Positions 1 to 5,528 of a DNA stretch of 9,163 nucleotides are shown here, piece by piece (position 1 is the stretch's first letter; each line of letters begins with the position of its first letter). Source of the DNA: JBJKPP01 sp046706145 (GTDB lineage: Bacteria > Bacteroidota > Ignavibacteria > Ignavibacteriales > Ignavibacteriaceae); NCBI GenBank assembly GCA_046706145.1, contig JBJKPP010000034.1, positions 1 through 9,163 of the forward strand, written 5' to 3'. A program made the translations under genes and the position numbers. Below the pieces are notes generated by a model that made no database searches, had not been told where the DNA came from, and saw only the letters and a program-made list of their open reading frames with translations.

Positions 1-1
1 G

Positions 2-40
2 CCAAAGAAAAAAGTATCGGCTATAAGGGAAGGATGTTAG
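2..40 (+). CDS. C-terminal end of an upstream protein, probably the molybdopterin oxidoreductase catalytic subunit (partial)
   Basis: Only the last 12 codons are in the window. Reading from base 2 gives PKKKVSAIREGC and a TAG stop at 38-40. This frame is chosen because it stops just at the Shine-Dalgarno site of the ferredoxin gene (AGGAG, 39-43), and because its last six residues match exactly the end of the rhodanese-like protein at 3367. The identity as a molybdopterin (DmsA/PhsA/PsrA/FdnG-type) catalytic subunit is inferred purely from position: the next two genes are the electron-transfer ferredoxin and the cytochrome b that normally follow such a subunit. Frame 1 is also open and would stop at 52-54, giving an ATGA overlap with the next gene, but it lacks the shared tail. 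The product itself cannot be recognised from 12 residues. Confidence 0.6.
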   Translation, partial: PKKKVSAIREGC

Positions 41-50
41 GAGAAAAAAT

Positions 51-779
51 ATGAGTAAATACGCAATGGTAATAGATATGGATCGGTGCGTTGCGTGTCA
101 CGCATGCGAAGTATCGTGCAGGGCCTATTACGATGTGCCGGTTCCTCACTACAGAAATTGGGTGCATGATTTACGTCCCGAAGGAGTTTATCCTGAAATT
201 AAGAAAGTTAGCTACGTTGGTTTATGCAATCATTGCGATGACGCTCCATGTGTGAAAGCCTGTCCTACCGGAGCAACTTATAAAAGAGAAGATGGCGTAG
301 TTGTTGTGGATAAAGGATTATGCATCGGATGCGGACTGTGTATTGAAGCTTGTCCTTATGGCGCAAGATACATAAATCCCATCGATAATAAAGTTGATAA
401 ATGTGATTTCTGCATTGATAGGGTAACAGAAGGATTGGAGCCAGTTTGTGTGCAAACATGCATAGCAAGTGCAAGAATTTTCGGCGACCTTGATGATCCA
501 AATTCAAGAATATCAAAACTGGTTGCCGCTGGGGCTCAACCAAATGTTTCTTCTCAGGTTAATGTTGGCCCGAATATTTATTATCTGGATAGCCACAATA
601 ATTTCCCAATAGTAAAAGCAGCTTTTCCTCCCAAAATTCCCAAGATGCCCACTCCTCAGAATTTATGGACAAGGTTTATTAGACCACTTTTCTGGATCGC
701 AATAGGTAGTACATTTTTAGGTCAACTTGCGGCTTTTGCCGCTCAATTATTTAAAGGCGAAAGTGAAGTGAAGGAGTAA
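51..779 (+). CDS. Four-cluster [4Fe-4S] ferredoxin subunit of a molybdopterin oxidoreductase, with C-terminal membrane helix
   Basis: This is the electron-transfer (beta) subunit of the DmsB/PhsB/FdnH type, 242 residues. Sixteen cysteines fall in four groups: 13-16-19-23, 59-62-67-71, 91-94-97-101 and 118-121-133-137, enough to bind four [4Fe-4S] clusters, with none missing. It would pass electrons between a molybdenum catalytic subunit and a membrane cytochrome. Residues about 213-234 form one hydrophobic helix near the C-terminus, as in FdnH of formate dehydrogenase N; soluble PsrB/DmsB subunits lack it. There is no signal peptide, so if the complex faces the periplasm it would have to be carried out with a Tat-exported partner, as known for this family. 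AGGAG (39-43) stands 7 nt before the ATG. The gene ends 3 nt before the cytochrome b gene, whose Shine-Dalgarno site lies in its last codons. The substrate cannot be told from this subunit; neighbours favour a sulfur compound. Confidence 0.93.
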   Translation: MSKYAMVIDMDRCVACHACEVSCRAYYDVPVPHYRNWVHDLRPEGVYPEIKKVSYVGLCNHCDDAPCVKACPTGATYKREDGVVVVDKGLCIGCGLCIEACPYGARYINPIDNKVDKCDFCIDRVTEGLEPVCVQTCIASARIFGDLDDPNSRISKLVAAGAQPNVSSQVNVGPNIYYLDSHNNFPIVKAAFPPKIPKMPTPQNLWTRFIRPLFWIAIGSTFLGQLAAFAAQLFKGESEVKE

Positions 780-782
780 ACC

Positions 783-1661
783 ATGGGACTGAAAACAAGT
801 AAATTAAATGAAGATATTAAGCTTGACCATGAACTATTGAGAGATCCCAGGCACTTAACCTTCGAAGAAAAAAGGATTCTTGCAGGTCGTGTCATGAAAA
901 AACATGGCGTTGCAGGCGTAACTCTTCACTGGGTAAATGCGATTTGCTGGTTCTTGCTAATCTTCACAGGAGTTGCATTACTTTCAGCAGATTATTTGAG
1001 AATAGCGCCTGCCTGGTATATTGATATGATGAACGGGATTTTTGGAACAAGAAGCGCTTTGTTACACTTCCATATTGCAATAGGCGTTTTTTGGATAACT
1101 ACTCTTCTTCTTTACGGAATCTTCGGATATAAAAATTATTTATTGGATTTTGTAAAACATGATCTAACTCTGGATAAAGACGATTTTAAATGGTTTCCCG
1201 CAAAAGCCAAAAATCTTATGGGAAAATTAAGCAATCATGATATGCCGCCTCAGGGAACCTACAATGCTGGCCAGAAGGCATATGCAGTAGTTGTAGCATT
1301 TAGTACGGTAATACTGATAATCACTGGCCCGATCATGGCATTTCATATCGGATCAGAAACAATTATTCAATGGGCGATGATGTTTCACTTTATTGCAACT
1401 ATGTCAGTCTTTGCAGGAATTTTTGTCCATGTTTATATGGCTGCACTATTCCCTGAAGAGCGCCCGGCATTTTTCTCAATGATAACAGGCAAGGTTAATG
1501 AACTCTATGCATATCTTCATCATTACAAATGGTGGAAAGAAATAAAAACATATGAACATGAATTCTTTTCCGAAGAACTCAAGAAGGATGGGATTGAAGT
1601 ACCAGAGTTAGAAGAATGTAAAAACATAAAGGAACATCTGAATTTACACAAAACCATATGA
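783..1661 (+). CDS. Membrane di-heme cytochrome b subunit (formate dehydrogenase gamma / PhsC type)
   Basis: This 292-residue protein has four predicted membrane helices (about 48-69, 93-114, 168-188 and 202-222). It resembles FdnI and the PhsC thiosulfate reductase cytochrome. Visible family marks are the NAGQK motif at 161-165 before the third helix, and histidines in membrane helices at 49, 95/97, 202 and 216, the likely ligands of two b hemes. After helix 4 come MITGKV (233-238) and a HHYKWWKEI stretch that matches the FdnI end (IxGKV... HHPRWYREI). Its role would be to exchange electrons between the quinone pool and the ferredoxin subunit. It carries an N-terminal extension of about 45 residues and a charged C-terminal tail of about 40 residues. 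AAGGAG (771-776) lies 6 nt before the ATG. The stop overlaps ATG 1658 of the following frame. It is not an NrfD-type subunit, so the complex is of Phs/Fdn rather than Psr architecture. Confidence 0.88.
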   Translation: MGLKTSKLNEDIKLDHELLRDPRHLTFEEKRILAGRVMKKHGVAGVTLHWVNAICWFLLIFTGVALLSADYLRIAPAWYIDMMNGIFGTRSALLHFHIAIGVFWITTLLLYGIFGYKNYLLDFVKHDLTLDKDDFKWFPAKAKNLMGKLSNHDMPPQGTYNAGQKAYAVVVAFSTVILIITGPIMAFHIGSETIIQWAMMFHFIATMSVFAGIFVHVYMAALFPEERPAFFSMITGKVNELYAYLHHYKWWKEIKTYEHEFFSEELKKDGIEVPELEECKNIKEHLNLHKTI

Positions 1662-1663
1662 AT

Positions 1664-1667
1664 GGAG
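1664..1667 (+). promoter_or_regulatory. Ribosome binding site that sets the start of the first YeeE/YedE gene
   Basis: GGAG lies 8 nt before the ATG at 1676. The earlier in-frame ATG at 1658 overlaps the stop of the cytochrome b gene and has no purine-rich site before it. The start at 1676 is therefore preferred. Confidence 0.65.
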
Positions 1668-1675
1668 ATAAAAAT

Positions 1676-2185
1676 ATGAAAAAAAAATTATGGGACCCTA
1701 TCTTTGGAGGCACGATGATAGGGTTAGCAATAATACTTACATTTTATATTTCAGGCAGGGGTCTTGGTGCCTCCGGTGCAATGACAGATTTTGCAGTTTG
1801 GCTCCAAAATATATTCGCACCGACTTTCACAAAATCAAGTCAATACTTTTCAAAATATTTCGTTAACGGTGCAAGCCCTTTATTTGATTACCTCGTTTTT
1901 ATGGCAGTGGGAATTATGATTGGAAGCTTTCTAGCCGGCATGGCCTCAAAAGATTTAAAATTTGAAGTGCTAAAAGGGCCCAATATTTCTAATAAAGGAA
2001 GACTCTTTTATGCCCTTATAGGAGGGATTTTGGTTGGTTATGCAGCAAGAATGGCAAGAGGATGCACAAGTGGTCAAGCTTTGGTTGGCGGTGCTGAACT
2101 TTCTGTAGGTTCTTGGGCTTTCATGTTTTCAATTTTCGCGGGTGGGTTTGCAATTGCATACTTTGTTAGGAAGGAGTGGATATAA
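1676..2185 (+). CDS. YeeE/YedE family membrane protein, half-length, RGCTSGQ-type (sulfur compound transport)
   Basis: With the start at 1676 the protein is 169 residues and begins MKKKLWDP. It has about four hydrophobic segments: an N-terminal one followed by the glycine-rich GRGLGASGA loop, one near residues 70-88, one near 110-123, and one near 145-163. RMARGCTSGQ (125-134, cysteine 130) is the signature cysteine motif of one half of the YeeE/YedE (DUF395) fold. Family members such as TsuA import thiosulfate through a path lined by conserved cysteines; TsuA is about twice this length. Here the fold is split in two, and the partner half follows directly. The last codons hold the Shine-Dalgarno site of that partner and the stop overlaps its ATG (TAATG), so coupled translation and a two-part complex are likely. 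The start could also be 1658, adding six residues. The transported substrate is inferred, not shown. Confidence 0.85.
   Translation: MKKKLWDPIFGGTMIGLAIILTFYISGRGLGASGAMTDFAVWLQNIFAPTFTKSSQYFSKYFVNGASPLFDYLVFMAVGIMIGSFLAGMASKDLKFEVLKGPNISNKGRLFYALIGGILVGYAARMARGCTSGQALVGGAELSVGSWAFMFSIFAGGFAIAYFVRKEWI
2171..2176 (+). promoter_or_regulatory. Ribosome binding site that sets the start of the second YeeE/YedE gene
   Basis: AAGGAG lies 8 nt before the ATG at 2185. A GTG at 2176 is in frame, but it overlaps this site and has none of its own, so ATG 2185 is preferred. Confidence 0.7.
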
Positions 2186-2775
2186 TGGGACCATTAGTAA
2201 ATAACGGTTTTATATCAATGGGCGTTAATTTTTTCTGCGCCATACTAATAGGAATATTGTTTGGTTATGCTTTACAACGTTCCGGTTTCACTAACTCTAG
2301 AAAAATTGCTTCCGCTTTCTATATGAAAGATGTTGATGTACCGGTGGTAATGTTCACTGCAATAATAACCGCTTCCATAGGATTGTGGGGTTTGTCCATT
2401 TTAGGATTAATCGACACGAGTAAGATTTATTTCCTTCCTTCTTATTTATTACCGATGGTTGTTGCCGGATTCATTTTTGGTATCGGAATGGCGGTAGGAG
2501 GTTTTTGTCCAGGAACTTCTCTTGCATCGATGGTAACCGGAAAAATTGATGCAATGGTTTTTGTCTTAGGATTTTTCCTGGGGAGTCTGCTTTTCGGCGA
2601 TTTATATCCAATTTGGGATAACTTTTATAATTCCGATGGTCATGGCGTATGGCGAATAGATCAACTGTTTGATATAAACCTAGGCCTTGCTGTTTTGCTT
2701 GTTACGCTGCTAGGTGTTTTCGGGAGCATCGGAATGAGAAAATTACAATATAAGTATTGGGGTAAAAATGTTTAA
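2185..2775 (+). CDS. YeeE/YedE family membrane protein, half-length, GGFCPGT-type (sulfur compound transport)
   Basis: With the start at 2185 the protein is 196 residues and begins MGPLVNNG. It has about five hydrophobic segments. An early one is followed by ALQRSGFTNSRKIAS, a segment typical of the family (LxRxGFxxxRKLA), then FYMKDVDVPVVMFTAI, also typical. GMAVGGFCPGTS holds cysteine 108, the second signature cysteine motif of YeeE/YedE proteins. Another cysteine is at 18 in the first helix. It complements the preceding gene, each supplying one cysteine motif, so the two probably assemble into one transporter for thiosulfate or a similar sulfur species feeding the reductase encoded upstream. 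Its stop overlaps the start of the rhodanese-like gene by 8 nt. Such split pairs are known in other bacteria near sulfur genes; the substrate here is inference. Confidence 0.85.
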   Translation: MGPLVNNGFISMGVNFFCAILIGILFGYALQRSGFTNSRKIASAFYMKDVDVPVVMFTAIITASIGLWGLSILGLIDTSKIYFLPSYLLPMVVAGFIFGIGMAVGGFCPGTSLASMVTGKIDAMVFVLGFFLGSLLFGDLYPIWDNFYNSDGHGVWRIDQLFDINLGLAVLLVTLLGVFGSIGMRKLQYKYWGKNV

Positions 2776-3367
2776 GCTATCTAAAAAACATACGGTAATT
2801 GGTTTGGCAATGCTTGCAGCTCTGGTCTTAGCATTTTTTCCAACTTCTTTTTTTATGGGAAAACCTTATGTTTTAGATACTCATCTTAAACAACAACAAT
2901 ATAATAAGGCAGGTCTTTTTACAATTACGCCCTTTGAAGCAGCAAAGTTTTATTCCTACGATCAAGAAAAGTGTTATTGGATCGACTTAAGGAATCCAAG
3001 CGAATTTTCAGAGTCGCATTTAAAAATAGCTGTAAACCAAAGCTTAAAGCAATTAGAAAATATGAAGTGGAAACCTGATGATTTGATTTTAATTTACGGA
3101 AATGATACTGAAGATGCTCAGGAGGCAACAGCCTATTTAAGACAAGTTGAAAATGTAAGAGCTTTTGCAATAGAAGGTGGTTTTACGGCTGTTAAGAAAT
3201 ATCTTATAGATCCCTTAAGTATTTCTGTTACAAACCAGTTTTCTGATAAAGACCTTACAAATTTAATTGAGTTGAGAAACAAACTGTCAGGTGAAAATAT
3301 TTCACCTACAGAGATGCTGAAAACATTAAAGAGTTCCAAACCAAAGGCAATTAGGGAAGGTTGTTAG
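2768..3367 (+). CDS. Membrane-anchored rhodanese-like protein lacking the catalytic cysteine, with a C-terminal REGC tail
   Basis: The protein has 199 residues. A basic start (MFKLSKKH) and a hydrophobic helix at 9-30 indicate a membrane anchor or signal peptide, placing the rest in the periplasm. A rhodanese-like domain spans about 50-150: TPFEAAKFY, then WIDLRNPSEFSESHL (71-85, the usual DxRxxxEFxxGHI region), then LILIYGNDTEDAQEA (106-120), then IEGGFTAVKKY (135-145, the usual LxGGxxxW region). At the active-site position, where active rhodaneses read YCxxGxRS, this protein has YGNDTED: glycine 111 stands in place of cysteine. Only two cysteines exist, C69 before the DLR strand and C199, the very last residue. 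A charged linker of about 50 residues leads to the tail AIREGC, identical to the tail of the protein upstream of the ferredoxin gene. It may hold or hand over sulfur in another way, or be a binding scaffold. GGGG (2759-2762) is a weak ribosome site; translation is probably coupled to the previous gene. Confidence 0.8.
   Translation: MFKLSKKHTVIGLAMLAALVLAFFPTSFFMGKPYVLDTHLKQQQYNKAGLFTITPFEAAKFYSYDQEKCYWIDLRNPSEFSESHLKIAVNQSLKQLENMKWKPDDLILIYGNDTEDAQEATAYLRQVENVRAFAIEGGFTAVKKYLIDPLSISVTNQFSDKDLTNLIELRNKLSGENISPTEMLKTLKSSKPKAIREGC
3347..3367 (+). repeat. Second copy of the AIREGC-stop tail shared with the protein ending at base 40
   Basis: Bases 3347-3367 encode AIREGC and TAG, as do bases 20-40. 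The codons are GCA/GCT, ATT/ATA, AGG, GAA, GGT/GGA, TGT and TAG; the three differences are all silent third-position changes. The codons immediately before differ. This is a repeat at protein level, so selection on the peptide is a better explanation than recent copying of DNA. Confidence 0.75.
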
Positions 3368-3404
3368 TTAACATAAATTTTAAGACAACATAAAGAGTAG
3401 GATA

Positions 3405-3776
3405 ATGTTAATTCTAGCTGGTGCAGATGGTTGCGGTTTACAAAGTCAAATGGCAAGAAGATTTGGGCACGCTGCCTTTTTTATCACCTATGACACTGAA
3501 ACCAAGATTGTTACAACATACGAAAATAATAGTTTGGAACATGATCATAGCAATCTGTTTGCTTTTTTAGAAAAAGGTGTTGAAGTCTTTATTGTTGGCA
3601 ACATCGGTCCTCATGCTTTCGAAATTGTTAATACTTCTAAAAGCAAAGTATACCTTGCAAGAAAAATGTCTGTGCAGGAGGCCATTGACAAATTTTCAAA
3701 AGGCGAATTAAAACATTTATCCGAACCAACGGCTAAGAAAAGTATTGGGCATTTTCATCAAGAAAACAAATTTTAA
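3405..3776 (+). CDS. NifX/NafY-type small protein (dinitrogenase FeMo-cofactor biosynthesis-like domain)
   Basis: This 123-residue protein is a single domain of the NifB/NifX/MTH1175 family. GADGCGLQSQMARRFGHAAFF at the N-terminus (cysteine 10) and GNIGPHAFEIV near 66-76 are the family marks, followed by the usual helix MSVQEAIDKF. Family members bind iron-sulfur or metal-sulfur cofactors or act as small carriers; many occur outside nitrogen fixation. No nif gene is visible here, so the domain name should not be read as a nitrogenase role. Histidines at the C-terminus (GHFHQ) and in LEHDHSN might bind metal. It follows the rhodanese-like gene after 37 nt and probably closes the sulfur operon, possibly as a cofactor or metal-sulfide carrier for the molybdoenzyme. 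AGAG (3394-3397) is 7 nt before the ATG. No clear hairpin terminator was seen after it. Confidence 0.8.
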   Translation: MLILAGADGCGLQSQMARRFGHAAFFITYDTETKIVTTYENNSLEHDHSNLFAFLEKGVEVFIVGNIGPHAFEIVNTSKSKVYLARKMSVQEAIDKFSKGELKHLSEPTAKKSIGHFHQENKF

Positions 3777-3866
3777 AAGGCTAAACACTATTGTCAAAGC
3801 AATAAAATATTTAGTTATTTCAATAAGTAATCTATGCTGATTGAATTTCTATCAAACACATATAAA

Positions 3867-3880
3867 AATTTGTTCAAATT
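3867..3880 (+). promoter_or_regulatory. Short inverted repeat upstream of the outer-membrane channel gene, possible operator
   Basis: AATTTG-TT-CAAATT is a perfect 6-2-6 dyad in the 148-nt gap before the channel gene, 44 nt ahead of its ATG. It might be an operator near the promoter. In sequence this AT-rich such a dyad can arise by chance, and no convincing -35/-10 pair was found beside it. Confidence 0.2.
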
Positions 3881-3924
3881 CCAGTAATAATTAAAAAATA
3901 ATCAGACTAATTATAGGGGCACTT

Positions 3925-5421
3925 ATGAAAATACTTAACAAAATACTCATACTCTCTTTAATTTCCTTAACAATTCCAGCTTTTGCACAAGATGGAGTAA
4001 GATCAATAGACTACAACGCAAAAACTATTGGTCGCGCCGGAGTCAGCATAGGCTGGTTCGATAGTCCGGAACTTATGATGACAAATCCAGCAGGAATATC
4101 TTTTCTGTCATCTTCTACGTTGGACGCAAACTTTTCTTTATTCGTCCCCTCCCTTCACTTTCAGAACGTTTTGAATAACACAGAAGGTAAAACAAATTAT
4201 TATCCTCTTCCCGATTTAGCTTATGTTAACAATACCAATAGTAATTGGAGTTGGGGAATTGGATTCTTCACCCAGGGTGGAATGGGAGCTGATTACAACC
4301 TATATAATTCTCTTTATCACGACCAGTACGGTAATCTAATAGCACAGCCTTATCACTCAAAATTTGCCAATATGGAAGGTGGTCCATCTGTTGCTTACAA
4401 ATTTACACCTTCTTTTTCAGTGGGAATTTCTATACATGCTGTTTATAGTATGTTGGAATTCCAAATGCCATACAGCCTTTCTCCATCAGTTATGAATGGT
4501 GTGGTCAACCCTCAAACAGGTATGACATTTGGACAGATGTTTTCAGCACCCGCAGCAAGTGGCGGCTTTGGATATAATGAACTAACTGCATCTGCAGATA
4601 TGAGCGACCTTTCCACTTTGAGTTTTACTGGCAAAATAGGTCTTGCTTATAAAGTAAATGATCAACTCTCTTTCGGCTTAAGTTATACTCTCCCAACTTC
4701 GCTTACTTTTAAAAACGGCAAAGCCGCTATGGATATGACTTACCAAATGAACGATGCTTTCGGAAAAGCCGTCCTAGGCTACATGGCTCAGAATCCAAGT
4801 GCTAATGCACAAGAAGCTCAGCTTGCAGTTATGCAAGAATTCACCCAGATGGGAATTGATCTTACAAAAGGAGCATCTGATACTTATAATTTGGAAATGA
4901 AGTTAAAACTTCCTCAATCTTTAGGTTTTGGAGTTTCGTACAGCCCGTTAGAACCTCTTCGTTTGGGTTTGGATGTTGAGTGGCTAAACTGGAGCAGCGC
5001 TTTCAATCAGATGTCGATTTCACTTACAGATGGTCAAAATCCAAACATTGCGAGAATGTTGGGTTCAAATAGTCTTAATGTTGATTTCCCGCTGGATTGG
5101 AAAAATACTGTTTTGATTAAGTTTGGTGGTCAGTATGAAGTTAGTACAGCCTTCGCTGTTCGCGCAGGTTACGCTTACGGAGAAAATCCTGTTCCTAGTT
5201 CTACATTATTCTCAATATTCCCTGCTATAGCTGTAAACCATATTATGGTAGGGGCCAGCTATAAGATTTATGGACCAGTTACAGTAAATGCAGCATATGA
5301 AATAGGCATAAAGAAAACATGCTGCTCGAGCAATTCAAGTCTAATTGCAAATGAGTACGACGGCAGTATGAGTGAACTCAGTGCAAACGTTTACCACATT
5401 GGATTATCCTGGGGATTGTAA
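3925..5421 (+). CDS. FadL/OmpP1/TodX-type outer-membrane channel protein
   Basis: The 498-residue precursor starts with a clear signal peptide, MKILNK followed by a hydrophobic core and PAFA, with likely cleavage after alanine 21. The mature start (QDGVRSIDYNAKTIGRAG) and the TNPAG motif (53-57) after a GW...SPELM segment are typical of the FadL family N-terminal region, which forms the plug of the 14-strand barrel. The rest is made of alternating strands rich in aromatic residues and glycine, ending in YHIGLSWGL, a final barrel strand. FadL proteins let hydrophobic compounds such as long-chain fatty acids or aromatics cross the outer membrane. The only cysteines are an adjacent pair, C466-C467, in a predicted loop near the end. 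AGGGG (3915-3919) precedes the ATG by 5 nt. The gene stands alone after a 148-nt gap and ends at a strong terminator. Its substrate is unknown; its place after a sulfur operon makes a sulfur-related role conceivable, not shown. Confidence 0.85.
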   Translation: MKILNKILILSLISLTIPAFAQDGVRSIDYNAKTIGRAGVSIGWFDSPELMMTNPAGISFLSSSTLDANFSLFVPSLHFQNVLNNTEGKTNYYPLPDLAYVNNTNSNWSWGIGFFTQGGMGADYNLYNSLYHDQYGNLIAQPYHSKFANMEGGPSVAYKFTPSFSVGISIHAVYSMLEFQMPYSLSPSVMNGVVNPQTGMTFGQMFSAPAASGGFGYNELTASADMSDLSTLSFTGKIGLAYKVNDQLSFGLSYTLPTSLTFKNGKAAMDMTYQMNDAFGKAVLGYMAQNPSANAQEAQLAVMQEFTQMGIDLTKGASDTYNLEMKLKLPQSLGFGVSYSPLEPLRLGLDVEWLNWSSAFNQMSISLTDGQNPNIARMLGSNSLNVDFPLDWKNTVLIKFGGQYEVSTAFAVRAGYAYGENPVPSSTLFSIFPAIAVNHIMVGASYKIYGPVTVNAAYEIGIKKTCCSSNSSLIANEYDGSMSELSANVYHIGLSWGL

Positions 5422-5456
5422 AGATTTCTAGTTTTTCCTGATAACTCTGATGCAGT

Positions 5457-5490
5457 AAAAAGGGTGAGTAATTTATAACTCACCCTTTTT
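5457..5490. terminator. Bidirectional intrinsic terminator between convergent genes
   Basis: A perfect 13-bp stem (AAAAAGGGTGAGT at 5457-5469 with ACTCACCCTTTTT at 5478-5490) encloses an 8-nt loop. The T-run on each strand allows it to stop both the outer-membrane channel transcript and the minus-strand peroxidase/ABC transcript, 35 nt and 38 nt past their stop codons. Confidence 0.93.
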
Positions 5491-5528
5491 CATATCTGCT
5501 AATTTCTTATTAAAAAAAGATTTGTTTT

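Noticed and set aside
87..101. CVACH at residues 13-17 of the ferredoxin subunit looks like a c-type heme motif (CxxCH)
   Set aside because: It is the first part of the regular ferredoxin motif CxxCxxCxxxC, in a protein with all four cluster motifs and no signal peptide.
1658..1660. ATG overlapping the cytochrome b stop as start of the first YeeE/YedE gene
   Set aside because: No ribosome site precedes it, whereas GGAG stands 8 nt before ATG 1676; it remains a minor alternative.
2176..2178. GTG start for the second YeeE/YedE gene
   Set aside because: It overlaps the AAGGAG ribosome site that serves ATG 2185.
3405..3776. Reading the NifX-type gene as evidence of nitrogen fixation
   Set aside because: No nifH, D, K, E, N or B is present, and the family is widespread outside nitrogenase systems.
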